Shown: positions 35,515 to 44,226 of the stretch, piece after piece | Layout of the letters: every line of letters begins with the position of its first letter | How positions within the stretch are numbered: position 1 is the stretch's first letter | Origin: Streptomyces sp. CB01580 | GTDB taxonomy: Bacteria > Actinomycetota > Actinomycetes > Streptomycetales > Streptomycetaceae | Reading direction: 5' to 3' | Assembly (NCBI RefSeq): GCF_001905795.1 | Contig: NZ_LIXJ01000004.1 | Coordinates: 302,408-366,407 of the forward strand | Length of the DNA: 64,000 nt | Notes under the pieces: model-generated | Databases searched by the model: none | What the model saw: only the letters and a program-made list of their open reading frames with translations | Told to the model about the DNA's origin: nothing | Program-made: the position numbers and the translations under genes

Positions 35515-36285
35515 TCAGGCCGTGGTGGCGGCTGCCGTGCCGGCGACGGGCATGTCGCGGTAGAGGACGGCCCGCTCGACCGCGGTCCAGGTGGTGCTGG
35601 TGACGACGTACAGGGCGGCGGCCAGCGGCACGACGGCGACGGTGAAGAGGGTGGCGAACGACAACAGCGGCATCAGCTTCGTCATCGCACCCATGCCGGG
35701 AACGGGCTCGCCGTCGGGCCCGGTCGCGGGGACGACCGGGTTGGCGGCCATCTGCCGCTTCGTACGCCGGAAGTTGAACGTGGCCACGGCCGCGACGATC
35801 GCGAACAGTCCGAGGTAGACGAGCCCCTGCGCCCCGAACGGTCCGCCGTGCGCCAGCGCGTCGTGCCAGCGCCCGCCGAGCGGGGCGTCGAACAGCTGGT
35901 GACCGAGCAGCTCGTTGGGCCCGTCGCCGATGCTCCGGCTGGAGAACAGGTGGTAGAGGAGGAAGAACGCGGGCATCTGGAGCAGGCTCGGCAGGCAGCC
36001 GGACAGCGGCGAGACCTTCTCCTCCCGGTGCAGGTCCATGAGCGCCCGCTGCATGCGCTCTGGGTCCTTGCCGTGCTTCTTGCGCAGTTCGGCGATCTGC
36101 GGCTGGAGCCTGGTGCGGGCCTTCTGCCCGCGTGCCGCGGCCCGCGACAGGGGATGCACGGCGAGCCGCACGAGTGCCGTGAACAGCACGATGGCGGCGG
36201 CGGTGGAAGCGCTCTGGAAGAGCGGGTGCAGTACGTCGGCCAGCGCGCCGACCAGGGCGGCGAACGCGGACATGAGGACGGACAT
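35515..36285 (-). CDS. Short YidC/Oxa1-family membrane insertase paralogue
   Basis: A 256-residue membrane protein with a conserved YidC core: LVRLAVHPLSRAAARGQKA, LRKKHGKDPERMQRALMDLH, the loop GCLPSLLQMPAFFLLYHLF and later MPLLSFATLFTVAVVPLAAALYVVT. The hydrophilic groove arginine is in ALVRLAVHP. The chromosomal yidC near oriC in Streptomyces is longer, so this is a shorter paralogue, probably aiding insertion of particular membrane proteins. ATG 36285 has GGAGGG upstream. Upstream DNA has unusual tandem repeats. Gene order with a DUF6412-like gene is, as I recall, conserved in the genus. Confidence 0.83.
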   Translation of the reverse strand: MSVLMSAFAALVGALADVLHPLFQSASTAAAIVLFTALVRLAVHPLSRAAARGQKARTRLQPQIAELRKKHGKDPERMQRALMDLHREEKVSPLSGCLPSLLQMPAFFLLYHLFSSRSIGDGPNELLGHQLFDAPLGGRWHDALAHGGPFGAQGLVYLGLFAIVAAVATFNFRRTKRQMAANPVVPATGPDGEPVPGMGAMTKLMPLLSFATLFTVAVVPLAAALYVVTSTTWTAVERAVLYRDMPVAGTAAATTA

Positions 36286-36311
36286 CGGTGAGCCCTCCGA
36301 GGGATCTCGTC

Positions 36312-36399
36312 GTGCCGGGAGTACCGGAAGTACCGGAAGTGCCGGAAGTACCGGGGTCCTGGAAGTACCGGACGTACCGGAGTGCCGGGGTACCGGGGG
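36312..36399. repeat. Degenerate 9-bp tandem repeats (GTACCGGAA) upstream of yidC paralogue
   Basis: About nine near-copies of GTACCGGAA/GTGCCGGAA follow each other immediately upstream of the ribosome-binding region. The unit contains the palindrome GTACCGG-TAC-like dyads. It is within the likely promoter or 5' leader and could affect expression. Confidence 0.8.
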
Positions 36400-36478
36400 T
36401 GAGTGACGGACTCGGCATGACGAACCGCGAGGAGGGCGCCCGTCGCCGGGCGCCAGGCACACCGGCCACGGGCGCACT

Positions 36479-36560
36479 GTGCGCACACGTGCCGTGTGTA
36501 CACATGCTGTGTCGGCATACGCATGCACCCACGCGTGCGCACGCACACACGCACCGCCCA
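36479..36560. other. Alternating purine-pyrimidine tract (possible Z-DNA)
   Basis: A stretch of ~80 bp is dominated by CA, TG, CG and TA dinucleotides (GTGTGTACACATG, GCATACGCATGCA, ACGCGTGCGCACGC, ACACACGCAC), atypical for the surrounding DNA. It contains several palindromes and lies in the gap between the YidC paralogue and the DUF6412-like gene. Confidence 0.55.
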
Positions 36561-36615
36561 CGCGTCGGACCGTGCCCCCGCACGGAACAGGGCGGAGGAC
36601 GGACCGGACGGGCCC

Positions 36616-36957
36616 CTACGCGGTCGTCGGGAGGGCGTGCCCGGGGGCCCGGGGACGTCTGCGGCCCCTGGCGTCCGGGTCCCGCTGCGGCAGGAACGCG
36701 GTGCGCTGCTCCCGGTCGCGTATCGCCGTACGGACACGGGTCCGGGGCACGGGCGTGGCACAGCGGGCGCTGATGACCGCGGCGGCGACGAGTGCGGAGC
36801 CGGCGGCCGCGGTGGCGGCGAGGGCTACGGCGGCGGAAAGGCTGCCGCCCTCGGCGAGCAGGATCGCCGCGAACAACTCGGTGACGAGGAGGAGGAGCAG
36901 CGCCACGGGGCGGGGCAGGCCGGTGCCGTCACGCGGACTGCGCGTGTCACCGCTCAT
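36616..36957 (-). CDS. Small two-helix membrane protein (DUF6412-like)
   Basis: A 113-residue protein with two adjacent hydrophobic helices (PVALLLLLVTELFAAILLAE and AVALAATAAAGSALVAAAVI) and a basic C-terminal tail containing FLPQRDPDARGRRRPRAPG. This shape and the neighbourhood beside the short YidC paralogue match a Streptomyces family I recall as DUF6412. Function is unknown; it may be a client or helper of the insertase. The ATG 36957 has GGGAGGGG upstream. Confidence 0.6.
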   Translation of the reverse strand: MSGDTRSPRDGTGLPRPVALLLLLVTELFAAILLAEGGSLSAAVALAATAAAGSALVAAAVISARCATPVPRTRVRTAIRDREQRTAFLPQRDPDARGRRRPRAPGHALPTTA

Positions 36958-37092
36958 CGGCCCCTCCCCTCGTCGCAGTCGTGCGCGGACTGTCACGGCA
37001 CGGCTTCCGCACACATGTGCGTGCGCCATACTCTCCAGCCGTTATACACGACGGCTCGGACAGAGCGGCCGTTCCCCGTGCCCCCGCCCCCC

Positions 37093-38703
37093 TCACCCTG
37101 AGGCGGGGATCTCCCCGGAGGCAGGGACTCCGGAGGCGGGAGCCCCGGGAGCGGGGACCTTCCCCGACGCACCGGTCCTCCCCGAATCGCCGGCCGGACC
37201 GCCGGCCCCCTCCGGAACGCCGATCTCGTCCCGTGCGAGCACCTCGTCGTCCGGCCGGTCGTCACGTTCGCGCGGTCCCGCGCAGGTCACGGCGAGGGCG
37301 ACCAGCAGGTTGGCACCGAGCGCCACGACCCCCGCGTTCACCCCCCACACCGGATCGTTCCCCGTGAAGACGAAACCGCATACCGCCCCCACCCCGACGA
37401 CCAGCCCGCTCAACGCCCCGGCCAACGTCAGCCGCCGCCACACCAGTCCCAGCAGCACCATCGGAAGCAGTTGCGCCATTCCCTCGTACGAGATGAGGGA
37501 GAGCCGCACCAGTGTGTTGGGCGCGGTGTACGTGAGCACGAGTGCGATCACGCCCGCGGCCACCACGACGCTCTGCGCGGCACCCTTCTGCCGCCGCTCC
37601 CACCGCGGCACCAGGGACAGCACACTGCGTCCCCACATCGTGCCGATGACCAGCATGAACACGGCCATCGGCACGATCGAGGACAGCGCCGCCGCCACAC
37701 CGACGACCCCGACCACCCACGCGGGCAGCGAGTCCACGACGAGCTTGAAGAGCGCCAGGTTGGACTCGGCGCCGACGAGTCCCGGCACGACGAAGAGGGC
37801 CGCCATGCCGAGCAGCATCGGCACGAAGAGCAGCACGTTGTACGCGGGCAGCAACATCGCGTTGCGGCGCAGCACGTCGGCATTCTTCGCGCCGAGGTAC
37901 CCCGCGACGGTGGTCGGGAAGATCACCACGGTGAGGGAGTTGAGGAACGAGGTGGTGATGAACCACGCCTGTCCGAGCCCGCTGTCCCCGTGCCCGGGGA
38001 AGGTCAGCCACTCGCTCTTCTCGGTGACGAGCCGGTCGAGGAAGGCCCCGTACCCGTCGAAGTAGTGCAGCGGCACGTAGACGACGAGGAAGCCGAGCGT
38101 GGCGATCACGAGGACGTCCTTGAGCACGGACACCCACGCGCTGCCGCGCAGTCCGCTCACCACGACGAAGCCGGTGGTGACGGCGAAGGCGATGAAATAG
38201 GCCCAGTTCAGGCTGATGGCGCCATAGGAGATGGTCGAGACGACCACCCCCATGCCGGTGATCTGGAGCTGGATGTACGGGAGCAGGAACACGGTCGCGA
38301 GAACGGCGACCAGTGCGCCGAGCCAGGGCCGCCCGAAGCGGTGGGCCACCATGTCGGTGATCCCGACGAGTCCGTGCCTGCGCGCGTACGCCCAGAGCAT
38401 CGGCCCGACGACGTAGCCGAGGGCGTAACCGCACGACATGTACGCCACCACGTAGAGCACGGGGGCGCCGTAGTTGTACCCCCATCCCGCGGCCCCCAGG
38501 TAGCTGAAGCTGGTGTAGCCCTCGCCGGCCATCAGCACCCAGATGAAAACGGTCCCCAGGCTGCGCCCGCCCACGGACCACTCCGCGAGCCCGCCGCCGT
38601 CCGTTCCGCGCCCCTTCCGCGGCCCGCGCGCCGCGAGCAGCCCCAGGGCGACGGTGAGCACCATGAAGACCCCGAGGACGGAGGTCGCGACCGCGGCGTT
38701 CAC
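37093..38703 (-). CDS. Sodium:solute symporter (SSS family)
   Basis: A 536-residue membrane protein with ~13 helices. The segment EWSVGGRSLGTVFIWVLMAG and the following SYLGAAGWGYNYGAP are the N-terminal SSS hallmarks; the sodium-site helix VVSGLRGSAWVSVLKD and PMVLLGLVWRRLT are also typical. It probably imports an organic acid, amino acid or similar solute with Na+. The GTG at 38703 overlaps the stop of the upstream DUF3311 gene (GTGA), so the two are translationally coupled. The C-terminal ~45 residues are a Pro/Gly/Ala tail with PASG repeats. Confidence 0.87.
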   Translation of the reverse strand: MNAAVATSVLGVFMVLTVALGLLAARGPRKGRGTDGGGLAEWSVGGRSLGTVFIWVLMAGEGYTSFSYLGAAGWGYNYGAPVLYVVAYMSCGYALGYVVGPMLWAYARRHGLVGITDMVAHRFGRPWLGALVAVLATVFLLPYIQLQITGMGVVVSTISYGAISLNWAYFIAFAVTTGFVVVSGLRGSAWVSVLKDVLVIATLGFLVVYVPLHYFDGYGAFLDRLVTEKSEWLTFPGHGDSGLGQAWFITTSFLNSLTVVIFPTTVAGYLGAKNADVLRRNAMLLPAYNVLLFVPMLLGMAALFVVPGLVGAESNLALFKLVVDSLPAWVVGVVGVAAALSSIVPMAVFMLVIGTMWGRSVLSLVPRWERRQKGAAQSVVVAAGVIALVLTYTAPNTLVRLSLISYEGMAQLLPMVLLGLVWRRLTLAGALSGLVVGVGAVCGFVFTGNDPVWGVNAGVVALGANLLVALAVTCAGPRERDDRPDDEVLARDEIGVPEGAGGPAGDSGRTGASGKVPAPGAPASGVPASGEIPASG

Positions 38704-38888
38704 CGGCGGTCCCCCCGCCTGGTCAGCCATACGGCGACGGGTGTCAGCAGGGTCGCCCCGAACAGCCAGACGAAGAGGAACGGCAGCCCGAGAACCACCG
38801 GCGTCACCCGGTTCACGAGCGGCAGCACCCCGAGGTACAGCACATAGGGCACCAGCAACCACAACAACTGCGGACGTCGTCTCAGCAC
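38700..38888 (-). CDS. DUF3311 small membrane protein, partner of SSS symporter
   Basis: About 62 residues with two helices (LWLLVPYVLYLGVLPLVNRV and LGLPFLFVWLFGATLLTPVA) and a basic end RRGDRR. DUF3311 proteins are regularly encoded directly before sodium:solute symporters, as here, and overlap by 4 nt implies fixed stoichiometry. It is presumably a small accessory subunit. The start could be GTG 38888 or GTG 38909. Confidence 0.78.
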   Translation of the reverse strand: MLRRRPQLLWLLVPYVLYLGVLPLVNRVTPVVLGLPFLFVWLFGATLLTPVAVWLTRRGDRR

Positions 38889-38985
38889 GTCGGGCAACCC
38901 TAGTTGCACCGCCCCCGGAGGCCCACAGGTCCACGGCCCCCGCCCCCGGCTCCCCTCCACTCCGTGCACCGGCCCCGGACGCCTG

Positions 38986-39765
38986 CTACCGGACCCGGAC
39001 GTCGGCGAGCCTCCCCCACACCACGAGCCGGTACCGGGAGGTGAATTCGGGCGTGCAGGTGGTGAGCGTCACATAGGAGCCGGCCACGGTGTACCCGGCG
39101 CCCGGCTTCACCCCGCTGCGCGGAACGGGCGCGATGACCCCGCCGTCGCGAGGACTGGTCCGCGCGAGCGTCCGGTCGACGGTGTACGTGTACACGGCGT
39201 CCCGGGTCTCGATGCCGATCACGTCGCCGCGGCGCAGGCGGTCGATGTGCCGGAACGGCTCGCCGTGGGTGTTGCGGTGTCCGGCGAGCGCGAAGTTGCC
39301 CGCCTCGCCGGGCTGCGCGGTCCGCGGGTAGTGCCCGACGTACCCCTTGTCGAGGACACCGCGCTTGCCGATGCCCTGGGCGACGGGGGCCACGAGCCCG
39401 ATCCTGGGAATGCGGATGACGGCGTACGCCTGGTCCCACCGGGGCTCGGCGGGCACGCTGCGCCCCTGGGACGTACGGCCTCCGGAGCCCGCGCCACCGT
39501 CCGGCCCGTCATCGCTCCCCGTGTCCCGGCCTCCCGCTCCCTTCCTTGGTTCCTGCCATGTCTTCCGCAGGGCCCGCACCTCGTGCCCGGCGTCGGCGCG
39601 GGCCTGCCGGTTGGTCCACCACAGCTGATGAACAACGAGCAACAACAGGACGACGCCGAGGGTCACCACCGCCTCGGCCGCCGTCCAGAGAACGCGCGCC
39701 ACGGCCCTGCGCCCCCGTGCGCCGTGCTGCACCACCACCGGTATCCGCTCCCGCACGGCCCGCAC
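38986..39765 (-). CDS. Class E sortase
   Basis: A 259-residue membrane-anchored transpeptidase. One helix (AVVTLGVVLLLLVVHQLWW) is followed by a disordered linker (Gly/Ser/Asp-rich, ~res 75-110) and the sortase barrel with catalytic His in FALAGHRNTHGEPFRHID, Cys in TLTTCTPEF and Arg in SRYRLVVWG. Class E sortases of Streptomyces recognise LAxTG signals; an LAETG protein is encoded at 59071-59841. The start at GTG 39765 is tentative since no ribosome site is clear. It is divergent from the SEC-C gene. Confidence 0.88.
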   Translation of the reverse strand: MRAVRERIPVVVQHGARGRRAVARVLWTAAEAVVTLGVVLLLLVVHQLWWTNRQARADAGHEVRALRKTWQEPRKGAGGRDTGSDDGPDGGAGSGGRTSQGRSVPAEPRWDQAYAVIRIPRIGLVAPVAQGIGKRGVLDKGYVGHYPRTAQPGEAGNFALAGHRNTHGEPFRHIDRLRRGDVIGIETRDAVYTYTVDRTLARTSPRDGGVIAPVPRSGVKPGAGYTVAGSYVTLTTCTPEFTSRYRLVVWGRLADVRVR

Positions 39766-39843
39766 GATAGGGCCCGGCCCCGTAACTCTCCAGGGTCGGA
39801 ACAACTCTCCGTCCACGCGGCGCGCCGCAGTACCGTGTGGTTC

Positions 39844-40845
39844 ATGCGCCCCGACACGCCTGCCGACCACACCACCGAAGCCGAACGCCTGCTGCGCACC
39901 GCGGAGCGCTATCCCGAGGACCGTGAACCGCTTCTCCTCCAGGCCGCGGCCCATCTGGAACTCGCCGGCGACCGCGCCCGTGCCACCACCCTCTACGAGG
40001 ACCTGCTCGGCTCCCCCGACCTCGACCACCCGCACCTGGTCAAGGCGCTGAACGCGGCCAACCTGTGGGAGTACGGCCACGAGGCGGAGGCCCGCGCGAT
40101 CCTGGAGGGTGTCCGTACCGCGAGACCGCTCGACCCGGCACCGTGGGAGATCGCGGCGGAGACCTTCGAATCCCACGACGAACTGGACGCGGCCCACGAC
40201 TGCTTCACGACCGCGCTGACCCTCCTGCTGACACCGGGCGAGGAGGTGCCGTACGCCACGCAGTCGCTGCTGATCGGCCGCCACCGCGTCCGCCGGCTGA
40301 TGGGCGCCGGCCACGACGTCTGGGACGACCTGGCGGACGCCGTCCACACGGCCTCCGTACCGCTGGACGAGCTCCACGACCCGAAGCGGCTGTGGGCGCT
40401 GGGCTCCTCCGACCCCGGCGAGCTCCGGGCCGAGATCACCCGCCTCCGCGCCGAACTGGGCACCTACCGCACCGCGCTGTCCCGCCCGTTCCCGGTGGCG
40501 ATGCTGCACTGGCCGGCCCACGAACTCGACGAACTCCTCGCCGCGTACCCGAACCTGCGCTCCGAGTACCCCTCCCACGCCGACCACCTCGCCCGCCTGG
40601 AGGCCGCCCTCCGCGACCTCCACCAGGCCGGCACGCCGAACCTGGGCATCGTGACCGGCACGGTCCCCTCGTACGAGGCGTTCGCCGCGTCGGAGGCCGC
40701 CTCCCCGGCCGACCCGGACCTCCTCCCCCAGTACGCCACCACCCTCGCCGCCCGCGGCCGCGCCGTCCCCTGGCCCCCGGCCCGCACCGCCCCCTGCTGG
40801 TGCGGCGCGGACCGCCCCTACCGCGAGTGCCACGGGGCCGAATGA
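39844..40845 (+). CDS. TPR-like protein with C-terminal SEC-C zinc motif
   Basis: A 333-residue cytoplasmic protein. The first ~130 residues are helical TPR-like repeats (AERLLRTAERYPEDREPLLLQAAAHLELAGD). The C-terminus ends in PCWCGADRPYRECHG, the SEC-C zinc-binding motif found at the tail of SecA and in many stand-alone proteins. Function is unknown; a role binding ribosomes or proteins is possible. The ATG 39844 is supported by good codon bias from there. The upstream sortase gene is divergent with 78 bp between them. Confidence 0.75.
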   Translation: MRPDTPADHTTEAERLLRTAERYPEDREPLLLQAAAHLELAGDRARATTLYEDLLGSPDLDHPHLVKALNAANLWEYGHEAEARAILEGVRTARPLDPAPWEIAAETFESHDELDAAHDCFTTALTLLLTPGEEVPYATQSLLIGRHRVRRLMGAGHDVWDDLADAVHTASVPLDELHDPKRLWALGSSDPGELRAEITRLRAELGTYRTALSRPFPVAMLHWPAHELDELLAAYPNLRSEYPSHADHLARLEAALRDLHQAGTPNLGIVTGTVPSYEAFAASEAASPADPDLLPQYATTLAARGRAVPWPPARTAPCWCGADRPYRECHGAE

Positions 40846-40930
40846 CCGGAAGGTCCGGGCCCCGTCGCCCCCCGCGACGGGGCCCGGAAACCGCGGGCTT
40901 CCCGGACGCGGGGCCACGTACCCTCCCCCC

Positions 40931-41455
40931 ATGCCCGAACTCCGACGCCTCCGCCTCGACCACGCCCCGGCCCTCCTCGCCTTCGAGCGGGAGAACCGCG
41001 CCTACTTCGCCGCCTCGGTGCCGGATCGCGGCGACGACTACTTCACCCACTTCGACACCCGCCACGCCGCCCTGCTCGCCGAACAGGCCGCGGGAACCTG
41101 CCACTTCCACGTCCTGGTGTCCACCGACCCCACCACCCGCGGGGAGATCCTGGGTCGCTTCAACCTGGTCGACGTCGCCGACGGCTCCGCCGAACTCGGC
41201 TACCGCGTAGCCGAGAAGGCCACCGGCCGCGGCCTCGCCACGACCACCATCCGCCACCTGTGCACCCTGGCCGCCGAGGAGTACGGCCTCACCACCCTCC
41301 GCGCCGCCACCACCCTCGACAACCCCGCCTCCCGAGCCGTCCTCACCCGCACCGGCTTCACCCCGACCGGCGAGGAACTCACGCTGGGCGGTCGGGCGGG
41401 GCTGGGGTACGTGCGTCCTTTGAAAGTCGGTCCGAAGCAAGGGTCCAAAGCGTGA
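40931..41455 (+). CDS. GNAT-family N-acetyltransferase (RimJ/RimL-like)
   Basis: A 174-residue acetyltransferase. The acetyl-CoA pyrophosphate loop appears in LGYRVAEKATGRGLATTTI (the R/Q-x-x-G-x-G/A pattern), and the preceding strand GEILGRFNLVDVADGSAELG and the following TTLRAATTLDNPASRAVLTRTGF are the usual RimJ/RimL blocks. The natural acceptor, protein or small molecule, is unknown. It ends the chromosomal part to the left of the accessory island. Confidence 0.82.
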   Translation: MPELRRLRLDHAPALLAFERENRAYFAASVPDRGDDYFTHFDTRHAALLAEQAAGTCHFHVLVSTDPTTRGEILGRFNLVDVADGSAELGYRVAEKATGRGLATTTIRHLCTLAAEEYGLTTLRAATTLDNPASRAVLTRTGFTPTGEELTLGGRAGLGYVRPLKVGPKQGSKA

Positions 41456-41574
41456 GGACTGCAGCTGCCCCTGGCTGCGAGATGATCCTGCTAAATTTCC
41501 GCGCTGTCGATTCGGTAGACCGTTTCCGCGATCAACGGTCGCTCAGTGAGTCGAGTGTAGGAAACTGGGCAGTG

Positions 41575-42033
41575 ATGAGCACCGCGATACCCTCCTCCCC
41601 CGAGACCTCCGCCCGGATGAGTCGCCAGGCGAACCGTGACACCGCGCCCGAGGTGGCGGTCCGCAAGTTGTTGCATGCCTCCGGCTATCGCTATCGGGTC
41701 AACGAGCGGGTGCCGGGGATGCCGCGGCGAACCATGGACATCGCCTTCACTCGGGCACGCGTGGCGGTGTTGATCGACGGGTGTTTCTGGCACGGCTGCC
41801 CCACGCATGCCACGCAGCCGAAGGCCAACGCCGAGTGGTGGCGCAGGAAACTCGAACGGAACGTGGCACGAGACCTGGAGACGACCGCGCATCTGATCGA
41901 GGCCGGATGGACAGTGTTGCGGTTCTGGGAGCACGAGTCACCGGCTTCGATCGCGGAACGAGTGGCCGAGAGCGTGGATCGAGCACGGCTCGAACTGGAA
42001 GACGTCCGCGCGACAAGGACCGGTGAGCAATAG
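41575..42033 (+). CDS. vsr: Very short patch repair (Vsr) DNA mismatch endonuclease
   Basis: A 152-residue single-domain nuclease. It starts SARMSRQANRDTAPEVAVRK and carries the Vsr core: RRTMDIAFTRARVAVLIDGC (catalytic Asp), FWHGCPTHATQPK (zinc cysteines and His) and VLRFWEHE. Vsr cuts next to T:G mismatches that arise by deamination of 5-methylcytosine, so it usually accompanies a C5 methyltransferase, as here. It opens the accessory island and runs in the same direction as the methyltransferase, 154 bp upstream. ATG 41575 is preferred over GTG 41572. Confidence 0.92.
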   Translation: MSTAIPSSPETSARMSRQANRDTAPEVAVRKLLHASGYRYRVNERVPGMPRRTMDIAFTRARVAVLIDGCFWHGCPTHATQPKANAEWWRRKLERNVARDLETTAHLIEAGWTVLRFWEHESPASIAERVAESVDRARLELEDVRATRTGEQ

Positions 42034-42048
42034 TGCGGTGCATGGCGA

Positions 42049-42073
42049 CGAGAACCGACACTTACGGTTCTCG
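42049..42073. promoter_or_regulatory. Hairpin/dyad in the vsr-methyltransferase gap
   Basis: CGAGAACCG and CGGTTCTCG are perfectly inverted around ACACTTA, flanked by GTGCG (42033-42037) and CGCAC (42078-42082) that extend the symmetry. It could be an operator controlling methyltransferase expression or a weak terminator for vsr. No T-tract follows. Confidence 0.55.
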
Positions 42074-42187
42074 GAATCGCACTCTCCGCCGTCGGCACGG
42101 CGGCCGATCCGACTGATCACCGAGGCCGTTCAGCCTTGCTGGCACTCTGATCAATTGGTTCCTCACCGGCAGATACACTTCGATCCC

Positions 42188-43375
42188 ATGACCGACGCAT
42201 CCCAGAAGCCGCTCCATCCTGAGGATGTACATGTCATCGACCTCTTCGCAGGACCGGGCGGGTTGGATCTGGCGGCTCACGCGTTGGGGGCGAAGTCCCT
42301 CGGAATCGAGTGGGACGCGAACGCCTGTGAGACTCGGCGCGCGGCTGGTCTGCCCACCGAGCAAGGAGACGTCCGCGCGTTCGACCCTGCCAAGTTTCCA
42401 AGGGCCAATGTCCTGGCCGGTGGCCCGCCGTGCCAGACGTACACGGTCGCCGGGAAAGGCGCGGGCCGACGTGCGCTGGACGAGGTACTGGCCTTCGTCG
42501 ATCGACTGGCGAAGGGCGAGGCCTGGTCACATATCGAGACTGATCTCGCCCTGTTGGAGGATGAACGCACCGGGCTCGTCCTCCAGCCGCTCCACTGGGC
42601 CCTGGACGCGCTTCAGAACGGCAATCCCTATCAGGCCATCGTTCTGGAGCAGGTTCCCTCGGTCCTTCCGGTGTGGGATGCCTTCCGCGACGTGCTCCGC
42701 GAAAGCGGCTACTCGGCCGAGTGCGGCATCCTCCGAACCGAAGAGTTCGGCGTCCCTCAGACACGACGCCGCGCCGTCCTGATCGCCCGATACGGCAAAC
42801 AGAACAAGGTCGCACTGCCCAGCCCGACCCACCAGCCCTACCACAAGGGCGTCCAGCCGAGGCCCGCGCCCGCCCCGATCGATCCCGGTCTGTGGACGGA
42901 GGAAGCCGGCAAGGAAGATACGCCCCTCCCCTGGATATCGATGGGTGAGGCCCTCGCGGAGTTCCGCAGCGGCCCGTTCACAGTCATCTCCAACTACGGT
43001 ACGGGGGGCAATCCCAAGGCGCGTGGTCGTCGGAGTTCCCGCGCCCCTTCCGCCACGGTCACGGGGAAAGTGTCCCGGAACCGGATCGTCGCCGGCGAGA
43101 ACGGCCTCGACCTTCCACGCTTCACCTTCCGGGAAGCGGGCATGCTCCAGACCTTCCCCGAGAAGTACCCCTGGTCCGGAAGGGACGTGTCCCAACAGAT
43201 CGGCAATGCCGTTCCGCCGCGACTCGGTCTGCACATCCTGAGTGCCGCTCTGGGACTGGACGAGCCTCCCGCAGAGGCATTCAGGCGACTCGCCCAGTGG
43301 CAGCCCCCGGGCCGAAAGCAGCGCAAGAAGCCTCAGTCGTCCCCCTCACCCTTCTCCACTCGCCCGCGGACCTGA
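42188..43375 (+). CDS. DNA (cytosine-5) methyltransferase
   Basis: A 395-residue enzyme with the C5 methyltransferase motifs in order: I DLFAGPGGLDLAAHALG, IV AGGPPCQTY (catalytic Cys), VI VLEQVPSV (EQV instead of ENV), VIII GVPQTRRRAVLIA, IX-X TVTGKVSRN and QIGNAVPPRLG. An insertion of ~50 residues follows motif IV (ALDEVLAFVDRLAKGEAWSH). In DISARM class 2 a 5mC methyltransferase (DrmMII) protects host DNA, a role this gene may play for the helicase operon. The target recognition region lies near residues 220-300. The gene overlaps the convergent DUF6339 gene by 43 nt. ATG 42188 has no clear ribosome site, possibly a leaderless mRNA. Confidence 0.9.
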   Translation: MTDASQKPLHPEDVHVIDLFAGPGGLDLAAHALGAKSLGIEWDANACETRRAAGLPTEQGDVRAFDPAKFPRANVLAGGPPCQTYTVAGKGAGRRALDEVLAFVDRLAKGEAWSHIETDLALLEDERTGLVLQPLHWALDALQNGNPYQAIVLEQVPSVLPVWDAFRDVLRESGYSAECGILRTEEFGVPQTRRRAVLIARYGKQNKVALPSPTHQPYHKGVQPRPAPAPIDPGLWTEEAGKEDTPLPWISMGEALAEFRSGPFTVISNYGTGGNPKARGRRSSRAPSATVTGKVSRNRIVAGENGLDLPRFTFREAGMLQTFPEKYPWSGRDVSQQIGNAVPPRLGLHILSAALGLDEPPAEAFRRLAQWQPPGRKQRKKPQSSPSPFSTRPRT

Positions 43376-44226
43376 GCGTCCTCGAAGAGTTCCGAGAAGT
43401 AGTCGACGAGCCGGTCCACGGATTCCTCCGGCGCGGGTGCGTCGTCCGGGCCCTCCGGGAGCATGTCGCGTGCCACGGGGCCGGCCCACTCCGCCCCCTC
43501 GATCCATCGGCGCACGGGCTCGCCGTCCCGCTCCGCGTCCGGGGCTATGACGTCGTACATCAGGGTCGCGGCGGAGGTGTTGATCGCGCTCGCGAGGGCG
43601 TTGATCTCACGTCCAGTCTTCACCGTCCCGTTCTCGATGAGGCGCACCATCGCCTGGGCCGTCGGTCGATGGTCGATCGCGTCGAGGCGCAGCACGGTGT
43701 TGAGCATGTCCTGATGGCTGCAAGCGGTGACCACGGGGCCGTAATCGGGGCCGTTCCGGAAGAGCTCGGCCGCCCACCACAGCCTGGCGAAGACCTGGGT
43801 GTGATGCGCTCCTCGGAAGCGGTTGGCCGCGACCGCAGAAGCCCTTCCGTCCTGTTTGGGCTCGGGCATGTGACGCCAGGTGACGTAGTCGGGAGCGACT
43901 CCCAGGGCCAGGTGATTCCATCTCCTGCGGTCGGCGGCCTCTCGCCGGTCGAGCCGCACGGTGGCGTGGAGCCTGGGAGCCAGCCAGGCGTCCGCCCTGG
44001 TTGGCTTGGAGTCGCGGTACCGGCGCATCGCCTCATCGCAGAGGTCGCGTACCGGCTCGAGCGCCACGCGGGCCTCGTCACCAGGGATTGGCTCGGCCAC
44101 TTTGCCGAGCGCCATGGCCGGTACGTTCTCCCTGCCCGCGAGCAGCCCTTCAGTGATGTAGGCGGCTGCGTTGAGGTCGGACAGCAGCGCGAGTCTTTCG
44201 GGCAGATAAACAGGCTTGTCGGTCAT
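43333..44226 (-). CDS. DUF6339-family protein
   Basis: A 297-residue soluble helical protein. Landmarks are LPERLALLSDLNAAAYITEG, the segment ending in YVTWRHMPEPKQDG, HHTQVFARLWWAAELFRNG and LDAIDHRPTAQAMVRLIENG. This is the DUF6339 pattern, found in predicted bacterial defence loci and of unknown activity. The C-terminal ~40 residues are acidic. It is last of three coupled genes: its ATG overlaps the stop of the gene upstream by 4 nt. Its 3' end overlaps the methyltransferase gene tail-to-tail. Confidence 0.7.
   Translation of the reverse strand: MTDKPVYLPERLALLSDLNAAAYITEGLLAGRENVPAMALGKVAEPIPGDEARVALEPVRDLCDEAMRRYRDSKPTRADAWLAPRLHATVRLDRREAADRRRWNHLALGVAPDYVTWRHMPEPKQDGRASAVAANRFRGAHHTQVFARLWWAAELFRNGPDYGPVVTACSHQDMLNTVLRLDAIDHRPTAQAMVRLIENGTVKTGREINALASAINTSAATLMYDVIAPDAERDGEPVRRWIEGAEWAGPVARDMLPEGPDDAPAPEESVDRLVDYFSELFEDAQVRGRVEKGEGDD

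Noticed and set aside
36312..36560. Coding region through the GTACCGGAA repeats
   Set aside because: Frames through it are simple repeats (VPEVPEVPE type) and His/Thr-rich stretches with poor codon bias; it is better seen as regulatory DNA.
41575..43375. Classical type II restriction-modification system
   Set aside because: A C5 methyltransferase and Vsr are present, but no type II endonuclease gene lies next to them; the adjacent DUF6339 and unknown proteins show no nuclease motif.
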